Source of the DNA: Myxococcales bacterium
GTDB taxonomy: Bacteria > Myxococcota_A > Polyangia > Haliangiales > Haliangiaceae
Length of the DNA: 32,232 nucleotides
NCBI GenBank assembly: GCA_011526095.1
Contig: WYBA01000468.1
Location: 1-32,232 of the forward strand
Direction of reading: 5' to 3'
The notes under the pieces are model-generated. The model worked only from the letters and a program-made list of their open reading frames with translations, searched no databases and had not been told where the DNA came from. Each line of letters opens with the position of its first letter. The first letter of the stretch is position 1. The position numbers and the translations under genes were made by a program. Below, one piece after another: positions 10,675 through 23,589 of this stretch.

Positions 10675-11348
10675 CGCGGGCCTCCCAGCGGGTGCTGCAG
10701 GTCGAGGTGCTCGAGGCCGCCGGCGCCCTCCGGGCCCGCCGCAGGCGGCCCCGGGCGGTAGCCGCCGAGCAGCTTCTCGACGTACTTGCCGATCAGGTCG
10801 ACCTCGAGGTTGACCCGGCGGCCGGGGCGCTTGTCGGTGAGCGTCGTCTTGCCCGCGGTGTGCGGGATGATCGCGACGTCGAGCCCGGCGGCGTCGACCC
10901 GGTTGACGGTGAGCGAGATGCCGTCGACCGCGATCGAGCCCTTCTCGACGACGTAGCGCAGCACGTCGGGCGGCGCGGCGATCGTGTAGACGATGTTCGC
11001 GCCGAGGTCCCGGCGCGCGGCGATCTCGCCGACGGCGTCGACGTGGCCGGCGACCATGTGGCCGCCGAGCCGGTCGCCGACGCGCAGCGCGCGCTCGAGG
11101 TTGACCTTGCCGCCGGCGCGCAGCTCGCCGAGCGTGGTGCGGCGCAGCGTCTCGGCGCCGGCGAGGACGGTGAACGTCTTGCCGGCGACCTCGGTCACCG
11201 TGAGGCACACGCCGTCGTGGCTGACCGAGTCGCCCAGGCCGAGCTCGGACGCGGCGAACGCGGCCGGCTCGACCGTCAGCACCAGCGCGTCGCCGCGGCG
11301 CTCGGCGCGCGCGACGGTGGCGACGTCCTCGACGAGGCCGGTGAACAT
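10671..11348 (-). CDS. ribE: Riboflavin synthase, alpha chain
   Basis: Dismutates two molecules of 6,7-dimethyl-8-ribityllumazine to riboflavin. The two tandem lumazine-binding barrels are visible: MFTGLVEDVA, GVCLTVTEV and RLGGHMVAGHVDAVG in the first; GSIAVDGISLTVNRV and IIPHTAGKTTL in the second. The 225-aa length is slightly long because of a Pro/Gly-rich tail after KLLGGY. It lies between ribD (21-base gap) and ribB (4-base overlap), so the riboflavin genes are cotranscribed. Named ribE as in Bacillus-type nomenclature (E. coli ribC). Confidence 0.96.
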
Positions 11349-11369
11349 GATCGGGGCGTTCTTAGCACG

Positions 11370-12497
11370 TCACGCGCGCCGCGCGCGCAACGCCAGGTCG
11401 TCGCCGAGGCGCCGCGGCGCGCCGTCGAACCGCAGGCGAGCTGCGTTCACCAGGCGCGCCACGCCGTCGCCCTCGATCCAGCTCGGCGCGGCCGCCCCGC
11501 CGAGGACGATCGGCGCGACATACAGGCGCACCTCGTCGACCAGCCCGGCCTCGACGAAGCCGGCGTGGACGGCGCCGCCGCCCTCGACCAGCACCGACCG
11601 CACACCTGCCTCGCCCAGGCGCCGGCACAGCCACGCCAGGTCGACCCGGCGGCCGCGCCCGGGGGCCACCCACACCTCGGCGCCGCGCGCCTCGAGCGCG
11701 CGCCGCCGCGCCGCCGGCGCCGCGGCCGTGCACGCGACGATCACGCGGGCCCCCGCGGCCAGCACCTTCGCCGCCGCCGGCGTGCGCAGCCGGCTATCGA
11801 GGACGACGCGCACCGGGTCGCGGCCGCCGCGCACGCCGCGCACCGTGAGCTGGGGGTCGTCGGCGAGCACGGTGCCGACGCCGACGACGACGGCGTCGAG
11901 CCGGTCGCGCAGGCGGTGGGCGTCGGCGCGCGCCGCGGCGCCGGTGATCCACCGCGACTCGCCGGTGCGCGTCGCGATCCGGCCGTCGAGCGAGACGCCG
12001 GCCTTGAGCACGACGTACGGCCGGCCGCGGCGGGCGTGGGTGAAGAACGGCGCGTTGGCGTCCGCGCACGCCGCGGCCAGCGCGCCGGCGGCAACGTCGA
12101 CGGCGACGCCGCGGGCGCGCAGCCACCGCGCGCCGCCGGCGTGGCCGGGGATCGGGTCGAGCGCGCCGATCACGACGCGGCCGACGCCGGCCGCGAGCAC
12201 CGCGGGCGCGCACGGCGGCGTCCGCCCGTGGTGGTTGCACGGCTCGAGGCTGACGTAGAGCGTGGCGCCGCGGGCGGAGCGGCGGCCCAGCCGCGCCAGC
12301 GCCATCGCCTCGGCGTGCGGCTCGCCGGCGCGGCGGTGCCAGCCCTCGGACAGGACGCGGCCGCGCGCGTCGACGATCACGCAGCCGACGATCGGGTTGG
12401 GCGCGGTGCGGCCCTCGGCGCGGCGCGCCAGCGCCAGGCACCGGCGCAGCCACCGCGCGTCGACCTCGGACAGCGCCGCCGGCCCGCGCCGCGCCAC
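11370..12497 (-). CDS. ribD: Riboflavin biosynthesis bifunctional deaminase/reductase
   Basis: Performs deamination and side-chain reduction of the pyrimidine intermediate. The N-terminal deaminase domain has the zinc site PHAEA (His61, Glu63) and EPCNHHGRTPPC (Cys87, Cys96). The C-terminal reductase domain (about 155-370) has RPYVVLKAGVSLDGRIAT, ITGAAARADAHRLRDRLDAVVVGVGTVLADDPQLTVR and VLVEGGGAVHAGF. The GTG start at 12497 lies 3 bases after the nrdR stop. 375 aa is the usual size. Both activities look intact. Confidence 0.97.
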   Translation of the reverse strand: MARRGPAALSEVDARWLRRCLALARRAEGRTAPNPIVGCVIVDARGRVLSEGWHRRAGEPHAEAMALARLGRRSARGATLYVSLEPCNHHGRTPPCAPAVLAAGVGRVVIGALDPIPGHAGGARWLRARGVAVDVAAGALAAACADANAPFFTHARRGRPYVVLKAGVSLDGRIATRTGESRWITGAAARADAHRLRDRLDAVVVGVGTVLADDPQLTVRGVRGGRDPVRVVLDSRLRTPAAAKVLAAGARVIVACTAAAPAARRRALEARGAEVWVAPGRGRRVDLAWLCRRLGEAGVRSVLVEGGGAVHAGFVEAGLVDEVRLYVAPIVLGGAAAPSWIEGDGVARLVNAARLRFDGAPRRLGDDLALRARRA

Positions 12498-12500
12498 GCC

Positions 12501-12962
12501 CTACCCCGCCTTGTGCCGCTTGAGCTCGTCGAGCTCCTCGGCGAAGTCGTCGAGGTCGCGGAAGTCGCGGTAGATCGACGCGAACCGCACGTACGCGACG
12601 TGGTCGAGCTCGCGCAGCTTGGGCAGCACGCGCTCGCCGACCTCGCGCGAGGCGATCTCGGCGACGCCGAGCTCGCCGATCTCGCGCTCGACCTCCTCGG
12701 CGACGCGCGCGATCGCGTCGTGGCCGACCGGCCGCTTGGCGAACGCGTAGGTCAGGCCGCGGACGATCTTGTTGCGGTCGAACGGCTCGCGCCGGCCGTC
12801 GTTCTTGATCACCGCCGGCATCGACTCCTCGATGCGCTCGTAGGTGGTGAACCGACGGCCGCAGCCCTCGCACTCGCGGCGGCGGCGGATCTCGCCGCCG
12901 TCCTTGGACACCCGCGAGTCGATGACCTTGTCCTCGGGGTTACCGCAGAACGGGCACTTCAC
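12501..12962 (-). CDS. nrdR: Transcriptional repressor NrdR
   Basis: Represses ribonucleotide reductase genes in response to ATP/dATP. The zinc ribbon uses Cys3, Cys6, Cys31 and Cys34 (KCPFCG; ECEGCGRRFTTYERIE), followed by an ATP-cone domain (IKNDGRREPFDRNKIVRGLTYA; HVAYVRFASIYRDF). 153 aa is typical. The GTG start overlaps the rpiB stop (GTGA). It sits directly before ribD, a very common arrangement. A C-terminal Lys/Glu-rich tail ends the protein. No NrdR box was recognised in the window. Confidence 0.97.
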   Translation of the reverse strand: MKCPFCGNPEDKVIDSRVSKDGGEIRRRRECEGCGRRFTTYERIEESMPAVIKNDGRREPFDRNKIVRGLTYAFAKRPVGHDAIARVAEEVEREIGELGVAEIASREVGERVLPKLRELDHVAYVRFASIYRDFRDLDDFAEELDELKRHKAG

Positions 12963-13423
12963 GGCCGGCGGTCTCCGTCGGGCAAGCATCCGTCCAGCGC
13001 CGCCATCTTCTCGACCCGCCGCGCGTGGCGCCCGCCCTCGAACGGCGTGGCGCGGAACGCGCGGACCGCGGCCTCGGCGACGCCGGGGCCGATCACCCGC
13101 GCGCCGAGCGACAGGATGTTGGCGTCGTTGTGGGCGCGCGTCGCCTCGGCGGTGAACGTGTCGTGCACCACCGCGGCGCGCGCGCCGGGCACCTTGTTCG
13201 CCGCGATCGCGATGCCGATGCCGGTGCCGCAGACGATCAAGCCCAGCGCGCCGGGCGCCGCGACGACCGCGCGCGCGACCGCGGCGCCGTAGTCCGGGTA
13301 GTCGACCGAGGCCTCGTCGTGGGTGCCGAGATCCTCGACCTCGTCGCCGAGCGCGCGCAGCAGCTCGACGAGGTGACGCTTGAGCGCCACCCCGGCGTGA
13401 TCGCTGCCCGCGTACCAGCGCAC
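12959..13423 (-). CDS. rpiB: Ribose 5-phosphate isomerase B
   Basis: Interconverts ribose 5-phosphate and ribulose 5-phosphate; the product also feeds RibB, encoded downstream. Motifs: GSDHAGVALK, the active-site Cys65 in LIVCGTGIGIAIAANK, and AHNDANILSLGARVIG. 154 aa, normal length. The GTG start at 13423 lies 3 bases after the fabF stop. In some related genomes glyA lies between rpiB and nrdR; it is absent here and the two genes overlap instead. Confidence 0.96.
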   Translation of the reverse strand: MRWYAGSDHAGVALKRHLVELLRALGDEVEDLGTHDEASVDYPDYGAAVARAVVAAPGALGLIVCGTGIGIAIAANKVPGARAAVVHDTFTAEATRAHNDANILSLGARVIGPGVAEAAVRAFRATPFEGGRHARRVEKMAALDGCLPDGDRRP

Positions 13424-13426
13424 CGG

Positions 13427-14683
<1,257 letters not shown>

Positions 14684-14738
14684 GATGTTCTCCTCGGGAA
14701 CGAGCGGTGCGATCGCGCGGCCGCGCGGCCGCGCGGGC

Positions 14739-14759
14739 GGCCGGGGCGGCGCCCCGGCC
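14739..14759 (-). terminator. Intercistronic hairpin between acpP and fabF
   Basis: Perfect 9-bp GC stem (GGCCGGGGC with GCCCCGGCC) closed by a 3-base loop, 8 bases after the acpP stop. There is no U tract. Another GC palindrome follows at about 14714-14735. Probably attenuates read-through or stabilises the 3' end of acpP mRNA. Confidence 0.5.
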
Positions 14760-14767
14760 GGCAAGAC

Positions 14768-15010
14768 TCACTTCGCGTGGGTCTTGATGTAGTTCATCGC
14801 GTCCTTGACCGTCTTGATCTGCTCGGTGTCCTCCTCGGGGATCTCGAGCTTGAACTCCTGCTCGAGCGCGAGGACGAGCTCGACGACGGCCAGCGAGTCG
14901 GCCTTGAGATCGTCGACGAACGACGCCTCGGGGCGGAGCTGCTCGACGGACACCTCGAGCTGCTGGCAGATGATCTCCTTGACCTTGGTCTCGATCTCTT
15001 CGGGCGACAT
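14768..15010 (-). CDS. acpP: Acyl carrier protein
   Basis: 80-aa acidic four-helix carrier of fatty-acid intermediates. The phosphopantetheine attachment site is Ser39 in DDLKADSLAVVELVLALE. The N-terminus SPEEIETKVKEIICQQLEV and C-terminus DTEQIKTVKDAMNYIKTHAK are standard. The ATG has AGAGAGGA upstream. It lies between fabG (72-base gap) and fabF, the usual fab order. Confidence 0.98.
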   Translation of the reverse strand: MSPEEIETKVKEIICQQLEVSVEQLRPEASFVDDLKADSLAVVELVLALEQEFKLEIPEEDTEQIKTVKDAMNYIKTHAK

Positions 15011-15082
15011 GGACGTCCTCTCTGGAAGTTGCCGGCCCCGGGCCGGCTGTGACGGTGGCGGACTATGGATCGGGCGGGGCGC

Positions 15083-15846
<764 letters not shown>

Positions 15847-15847
<1 letters not shown>

Positions 15848-16782
15848 CAGCTCGCTCCCTGGGTGAAGGCCTCGACCTCGTGCGGCTCGCCGATGGTGGT
15901 GACGTCGATCGTCTCGGCGATCCGCTTGACCAGCCCGCGCAGCACCGCGCCCGAGCCGAGCTCGAGCGCGCGGGTGACGCCGAGGCCGGCGAGCGCCTGG
16001 ACCGACTCTTCCCACCGCACCGGCGCCGTGACCTGGCGGACCAGCAGCTCGACGACGCGGCGCGCGTCGGTGTTCGGCGCGGCCTCGACGTTGGTCACGA
16101 CCGGCACCGAAGGCGCGACGACGGCGACGTCGGCGAGCGCGGCGGCGAGCTGGTCGGCCGCCGGCTGCATCAGCGAGCAGTGGAACGGGGCGGACACGGC
16201 GAGCTTGACCGCGCGCTTGGCGCCCTTGCCCTTGGCCGCGGCGAGCGCGCGGTCGACCGCGGCGACGTGGCCGCTGATCACGATCTGACCGGCGCCGTTC
16301 ATGTTCGCAGGCTCGACCGGCTCGCCCGCGGCGGACGCCTCGGCGCACAGCGCACGGACCGCGGCGAGGTCGAGCCCCATCAGCGCGGCCATCGCGCCCT
16401 GCCCGACCGGCACCGCCTCCTGCATGAGCTTGCCGCGCAGGTGGGTGAGCTTGACCGCGTCGGCCAGGCGCAGCGCGCCGGCGGCGACCAGCGCGCTCCA
16501 CTCGCCGAGCGAGTGGCCGGCGACGACGTCGAACGCCAGCGCGCGCTCGCTCTCGATCGCGCGGAGCACGGCGATCGACGTGGTGAGGATCGCGGGCTGG
16601 GTGTGGGCGGTGAGCTGGAGGTCGTCCTCCGGGCCGTCCCAGCACAGCTTGCTGATCGCGAAGCCGAGCGCGTCGTCGGCCTCCTCGTAGACGCGACGCG
16701 CGGCCGGGTAGCGGATCGCCAGGTCGCGGCCCATGCCGACGCGCTGGGACCCCTGGCCGGGGAACAGCAGGGCGGTCTTCAT
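15847..16782 (-). CDS. fabD: Malonyl-CoA:ACP transacylase
   Basis: Loads malonyl groups on ACP. The N-terminus TALLFPGQGSQRVGMGRDL fixes the start at 16782. The catalytic motif is GHSLGEWSALVAAG with Ser91, and the second catalytic residue is His201 in SAPFHCSLM. Other family stretches are VEPANMNGAGQIVISG and PVVTNVEA. 311 aa, normal. The ribosome binding site is weak. The 164-base gap to plsX holds the second copy of a 57-bp repeat and takes the place where fabH is found in most plsX-fab clusters. Confidence 0.97.
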
Positions 16783-16881
16783 CGAGCGGCGTTCTCGCAC
16801 GAACGCCGGCCGCCGTCCAGGCACGCCGGCCGCCGTCGTGTCATCGACGATCGTCGACGGTCGGACCAGCGGCGTCGAGCC

Positions 16882-16938
16882 TCTGCGCGGGGTGGGCCCC
16901 GACGAGCTCCGCTCGTCGGGCGGGGCGGCGAGCCCCGT
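16882..16938. repeat. 57-bp two-hairpin dispersed repeat, copy 2 (inverted)
   Basis: Reverse complement of the element at 9408-9464, with 5 differences in 57 bases. The longer hairpin is perfect here: arms CCCGACGAGC and GCTCGTCGGG around GGA on the minus strand. One of the pairs is A-T here and G-C in copy 1, a two-sided change that keeps pairing. It lies between plsX and fabD, 8 bases after the plsX stop. Confidence 0.85.
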
Positions 16939-16946
16939 GTGGCAAC

Positions 16947-17969
16947 CTAACGTTCCCGAAGGATCGTGACCGCTTCGGCGAGCCGCGCCGGGATCCGCGC
17001 CTCGGCCATCTGGGCCGCCCGGACCAGGCCGTTCTTGATCGCCGTGGCGTCGGACCGGCCGTGGCACACGATGACCGTGCCGTCGACCCCGGCGAGCAGC
17101 GCGCCGCCGGTCTCGGCGTAGTGGATGCGGCGACGCAGCCCGCGCAGCACCGGCTCGACCACCGCGGCGCCGACCCGACCGCGCGGCGTCGCGGTCAGCT
17201 CGGCGGAGATCAGCCCGAGGAACGCCTCGGCCAGGCCCTCGGCGCTCTTGAGCACGACGTTGCCGGTGAAGCCGTCGGTGGCGACGACGTCGACCGCGCC
17301 CTTGAACAGCGCCGATCCCTCGACGTAGCCGGCGTAGCGCCAGCTGCGCTGCGGCAGCGCCGCGAGCAGCGCGTGCGCGGCCCGGGTGAGCTCGGTGCCC
17401 TTGCCCGGCTCGGCGCCGTTGGACAAGAGGCCCACGCGCGGGCGCCGCCGGTGGACCGCGGCGTCGTACGCGGCGCCGAGCAGCGCGAACTGCGCGAGCA
17501 TCGCGGGGCCGACGTCGACGTTGGCGCCGGCGTCGCACAGCGTCAGCGGGCCCGCGGCCGTCGGGAACACGGTGACGATCGCGGGGCGCTCGACGCCGGG
17601 CAGCCGCCCGAGGACGAACAGCGCGTGCGCGAGGATCGCGCCGCTGTTGCCGGCGGACACGATCGCGCCCGCCTCGCCCGCCTTCACCCGGTCGACCGCG
17701 ACGCGCAGCGACGAGTCGCGCTTGGCGCGGAACGCGGCGGCCGGGTGGTCGTCCATCGTGACGACCTCGGACGCGTGCACGACGCGCACGGCGTCGCGCG
17801 TGGTGGCGCCGGCCTTGCGCAGCTCGTCGTCGAGCCGCGCGCCGTCGCCGACCAGCAAGATCTCGAGCCCCGCCTCGCGGCTCGCCGCGAGCGCCCCCGC
17901 CACCTCGGGGCCCGGAGCCTGATCGCTGCCGAACGTGTCGAGGGCGATCGGCGGCGTCGAGCCGGGCAC
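16947..17969 (-). CDS. plsX: Phosphate acyltransferase PlsX
   Basis: Makes acyl-phosphate from acyl-ACP for phospholipid synthesis. The start is taken as the GTG at 17969, giving VPGSTPPIALDTFGSDQAPG and 340 aa; the longer open frame overlaps rpmF. The usual DAMGGDHAP signature is changed to DTFGSDQAP. Other conserved parts are present: AIVSAGNSGAILAHAL, CDAGANVDVGPAMLAQFALLG, VGLLSNGAEPGKGTEL, DVVATDGFTGNVVLKS and VIVCHGRSDATAIKNGL. It follows rpmF by 13 bases. No clear Shine-Dalgarno sequence, so coupling to rpmF translation is likely. Confidence 0.95.
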   Translation of the reverse strand: MPGSTPPIALDTFGSDQAPGPEVAGALAASREAGLEILLVGDGARLDDELRKAGATTRDAVRVVHASEVVTMDDHPAAAFRAKRDSSLRVAVDRVKAGEAGAIVSAGNSGAILAHALFVLGRLPGVERPAIVTVFPTAAGPLTLCDAGANVDVGPAMLAQFALLGAAYDAAVHRRRPRVGLLSNGAEPGKGTELTRAAHALLAALPQRSWRYAGYVEGSALFKGAVDVVATDGFTGNVVLKSAEGLAEAFLGLISAELTATPRGRVGAAVVEPVLRGLRRRIHYAETGGALLAGVDGTVIVCHGRSDATAIKNGLVRAAQMAEARIPARLAEAVTILRER

Positions 17970-17982
17970 GGACGCGGGTGGG

Positions 17983-18189
17983 TTACTCGGCCGCGTCGGC
18001 CGTGCGGGCCTTGGCGACCTGCGCCCCGTTGTAGAACCCGCACGCGCCGCACACGCGGTGCGGGATGCGCGGGGCGCCACAGTTGGGGCAGCCCTGGACG
18101 AGCGGACGGTTCTCGCCGGACTTCTTCATCCACGCGGAGCGCTGCTGACGGGTGCGCTTGGGGCCTCGACGACGCTTCTGAAGAGCCAT
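17983..18189 (-). CDS. rpmF: 50S ribosomal protein L32
   Basis: 68-aa structural protein of the large ribosomal subunit. The basic N-terminus ALQKRRRGPKRTRQQRSAW is followed by a zinc ribbon with Cys34, Cys37, Cys47 and Cys50 (CPNCGAPRIPHRVCGACG). The ATG at 18189 has AGAGGAA upstream. It sits between yceD and plsX, the order seen in many bacteria. The four-cysteine form indicates a zinc-dependent L32. Confidence 0.98.
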   Translation of the reverse strand: MALQKRRRGPKRTRQQRSAWMKKSGENRPLVQGCPNCGAPRIPHRVCGACGFYNGAQVAKARTADAAE

Positions 18190-18263
18190 GGCTTCGTTCC
18201 TCTACTCGATCGGTGCTGCGGGCGATGCTGCGGCCGCAGCGGGGAGACCGTACTGGTACGGGG

Positions 18264-18956
18264 TCAGGACGGCAGTTTCAAGCCCTTGAGGGCCGCAAAG
18301 CGGGGATCCGGCGGGGGCTCGCAGGCGCAGGCCTCGACGTTGCGGTCGACGCCACACTGCGGGCACAGCCCCTTGCAGTCGTCCCGGCACAGGGGCGCGT
18401 ACGGGACGGCGAGCACGAAGTGCTCGCGGATGAGCGGCTCGAGATCAACGATCTCGCCGTCATAGGGGAACACGTCGAGGTCGTCGGCAGCGATCTCGGT
18501 GCCGGAGAGGTCGTCGGACGCGTCGTCCGCCGGCTCCGGCGCGGACGCCTTGGGCTTGGCCTTGCGCCCCTTGCCGGCGGCGCCATGCGGCGCCTCCGCC
18601 GGGGGCGCGTCGGGGTCCGCCGGGACCTCGTGGGGCGGGACGAACGTCACCATGACGGGCTCGTCGATGTCGATCCGGGCGGGGCCGACGCAGCGGCCGC
18701 ACGCGACGACCAGGTGGCCGCGCATCGTGCCGCGGGCGAACACGTGGGTGCCGTCGGCGTCGAGCTCGACGTCCAGGACCCCGCCGCCGGCGTCGGCGTC
18801 CTCGGCCGGGCGGCCGAGCGCCTCGCGCATCGGCAGGCCGGCGATGACCGCGGCCACGAACGGCCCGCCGACCGCGATCTCCTTGCGGGTCGGCAGGTCG
18901 CGGACCAGCACGCGGTACGGTCCGGGGCCGGCGGGGGCGTGGCGGGGGCTCGACAT
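18264..18956 (-). CDS. yceD: YceD family protein (DUF177)
   Basis: 230 aa; the family is linked to 23S rRNA accumulation and is almost always upstream of rpmF. The N-terminal beta-domain includes ARGTMRGHLVVACGRCVGPARIDI, with the family Cys pair (ACGRC). A Pro/Ala/Lys/Asp-rich insert of about 50 residues follows. The C-terminal part has DGEIVDLEPLIREHFVLAVPYAPLC and CRDDCKGLCPQCGVDRN, a second set of cysteines that probably bind zinc. It is the first gene after the strong promoter at 18980-19007 and heads the fab-rib array. The open frame upstream of 18956 crosses that promoter, so the ATG at 18956 is preferred. Confidence 0.93.
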   Translation of the reverse strand: MSSPRHAPAGPGPYRVLVRDLPTRKEIAVGGPFVAAVIAGLPMREALGRPAEDADAGGGVLDVELDADGTHVFARGTMRGHLVVACGRCVGPARIDIDEPVMVTFVPPHEVPADPDAPPAEAPHGAAGKGRKAKPKASAPEPADDASDDLSGTEIAADDLDVFPYDGEIVDLEPLIREHFVLAVPYAPLCRDDCKGLCPQCGVDRNVEACACEPPPDPRFAALKGLKLPS

Positions 18957-18979
18957 GGGTGCGCTCGAAAAAGGCGCCG

Positions 18980-19007
18980 AGTATAGGGAGGGCGATGGGG
19001 CTGTCAA
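18980..19007 (-). promoter_or_regulatory. Near-consensus sigma-70 promoter of the yceD-rpmF-plsX-fab-rib array
   Basis: On the minus strand TTGACA (complement of 19002-19007) is followed by a 16-base spacer and TATACT (complement of 18980-18985). The expected transcription start is about 15-20 bases before the yceD ATG at 18956. It is by far the best -35/-10 pair seen in the window, fitting expression of ribosomal and lipid genes. Confidence 0.85.
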
Positions 19008-19044
19008 GCGGGGGTTTCCCGGGGACTTGCCTGGTGAATCCCGG

Positions 19045-19050
19045 TACGAT
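19045..19050 (+). promoter_or_regulatory. -10-like TACGAT before the lectin lipoprotein gene
   Basis: TACGAT ends 8 bases before the GTG at 19059, with no Shine-Dalgarno sequence between. It is divergent from the yceD promoter, with the two -10 elements about 60 bases apart. No good -35 box at standard spacing. Confidence 0.4.
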
Positions 19051-19058
19051 TCGGGGTC

Positions 19059-19796
19059 GTGAGCAGTACTCGCCGCTGGACCGCCCTCGCCTGCCTGGCT
19101 CTCGCCGGGTGCGCACTCGACACCCGCGGCGTGCCGCTGGGCGAGGACGGCGGGAGCGGGCCGCCCGACGCGACCGGTCAGCCACCGGACGCGGAGCCCT
19201 TGCCGAACGATGGTGCGGTGGACGCGGCGGCGGTCGACGCGACGACGGTCGACGCGGCGGCCGTGGACGCGATGCCGCCCGACGCGATGCCGCCCGACGC
19301 GATGCCGCCCGACGCGATGCCGCCCGACGCGATGCCGCCCGACGCGATGCCGCCCGACGCGATGCCGCCCGACGCGATGGCACCGACCTGCCCCGCGGGC
19401 TACACCGCCAGCGGCTCGGCGAGCGTGCCGTCGTCGTACCGGTTCGTCGACAGCACCGAGACGTTCGCGACCGCGGTGTCCGACTGCGCCAACGACCTCG
19501 CCGGCAAGACCCACCTCGCGATCATCGACGACGCGACCGAGCGCGGCGTGGTCGACGCGCGCGCCGGCAACCGCACCGTGTGGATCGGTATCACCGACGC
19601 GGCCGACGAGGGGACCTGGCTGACGGTCCGAGGGGCCGCGGCCACCTACTTCAACTGGGCCACCGGCGAGCCCAACAACGCGTTCGGCGTCGAGGACTGC
19701 GGCGAGATGCAGGACGGCGGCGCGTTCAACGACGCGAGCTGTGGAGGCGCGACGCAGCGCCGCTACGTCTGCGAATGTGATCTCACGCTGCCGTGA
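19059..19796 (+). CDS. C-type lectin-domain lipoprotein
   Basis: 245 aa, GTG start. The signal peptide ends in LAGC (Cys18), so an outer-envelope lipoprotein is likely. A long Asp/Ala/Pro linker (about 25-110) contains seven perfect PPDAM repeats. The C-terminal domain (about 111-245) is a C-type lectin fold: CPAGYTASGSASVPSSYRFV, HLAIIDDATER, VWIGITDAADEGTWLTV, NWATGEPNNAFGVEDCGEM, FNDASCGG and RYVCECD. GEPNN resembles the EPN calcium/sugar motif, so a mannose-type ligand is possible but not shown. The order of signal, linker and lectin domain suggests surface display on a flexible stalk. Neighbours give no further hint. Confidence 0.85.
   Translation: MSSTRRWTALACLALAGCALDTRGVPLGEDGGSGPPDATGQPPDAEPLPNDGAVDAAAVDATTVDAAAVDAMPPDAMPPDAMPPDAMPPDAMPPDAMPPDAMPPDAMAPTCPAGYTASGSASVPSSYRFVDSTETFATAVSDCANDLAGKTHLAIIDDATERGVVDARAGNRTVWIGITDAADEGTWLTVRGAAATYFNWATGEPNNAFGVEDCGEMQDGGAFNDASCGGATQRRYVCECDLTLP
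19275..19379. repeat. Seven perfect 15-bp tandem repeats in the lectin lipoprotein gene
   Basis: The unit CCGCCCGACGCGATG is repeated seven times without a single change (105 bp), encoding PPDAM each time. Absence of synonymous drift suggests recent expansion or active homogenisation. The 15-bp unit keeps the frame. Confidence 0.97.
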
Positions 19797-19814
19797 CCGC
19801 GTGCGGCGTGCGGC

Positions 19815-19820
19815 TATAGT
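19815..19820 (+). promoter_or_regulatory. -10-like TATAGT before the gene at 19827
   Basis: TATAGT ends 6 bases before the GTG at 19827 and matches the hexamer before the gene at 7387. No Shine-Dalgarno sequence. The upstream gene ends only 30 bases before the GTG. Confidence 0.45.
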
Positions 19821-20613
19821 GCCGCCGTGGTCGACGCACAGTGTCTGGTGTCCTCGGACGGCAAGTGGCTCGCGATCCGGCGCGGCGCCGAGGTCACGGT
19901 CCACGGCGCCGCGCTCGAGCTGCTCGGCCGCACCCAGATCGTCGAGGGCGGCACGCTGCTGCTGGTCGGCGGGGACCTGGTCGACGTCGTCGTCGCCGGC
20001 GACCGCACGCTGATCACGACGCTCGCGCTGCCCAAGCTCGCGGTGCGCGGCACGATCGAGCTCCCGGGCGCCGCGACGCCGCGGGCGACCGCGCCGGGCT
20101 GCGCCCTGCTCGCGCGCGACCGCGACGCGCTGGTCCTGCGCGTCACCGGCGGCAAGCCGGCGTGGGCGCCGGTGCTCGGGGTCGTGGCGCCGCCGTGGGC
20201 GGTCGGGCTCGACGACGACACGTTCCTCGTGCAGGGCCCCAGGGACGTCGAGGTGTGGGACGGCAAGACCCGGCGCGCGGTGCGCCGCGTCCACTTCGAC
20301 CTGCCGCGGACGGTGTCGGCGGCCGGCGTCGCCGGCGGCGGCGTGCACCTGTGGCTCGCCGACGAGCGGCCGCAGCTCACGTTCGTCCGGATCTCGGACG
20401 GCAAGCCCGGCGCGGTGGCGCTGCCGGCGCGCCCCGAGCGCGCGTTCGGCCACCTCCACTCGTCGTGGGTGGTCGCCGACCTCGCGGGCGCGGCCCACGC
20501 GATCAACCTCGTCACCGGCGCGCTGACGCCGCTGGCGTGTCAGGCCGGCACGGCGCGCGCGCTGATCCCGCGCGGCACCGGCGCCGTCGTCACCGAGGTC
20601 GTCGGCGACGAGG

Positions 20614-23493
<2,880 letters not shown>

Positions 23494-23576
23494 GACGGGG
23501 TCTCGACGTGTAGCCGAGGTCGCGCCACAAGTCCAAGGCGAAGGCGATGGGCGCGGACCAAGGGCCGCGCCCCTGC

Positions 23577-23582
23577 TACGGT
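23577..23582 (+). promoter_or_regulatory. -10-like TACGGT before the glutathione peroxidase gene
   Basis: TACGGT ends 7 bases before the ATG at 23590. No Shine-Dalgarno sequence lies between them. Same geometry as other TAnnnT hexamers in this window. Confidence 0.45.
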
Positions 23583-23589
23583 GCGGCGC

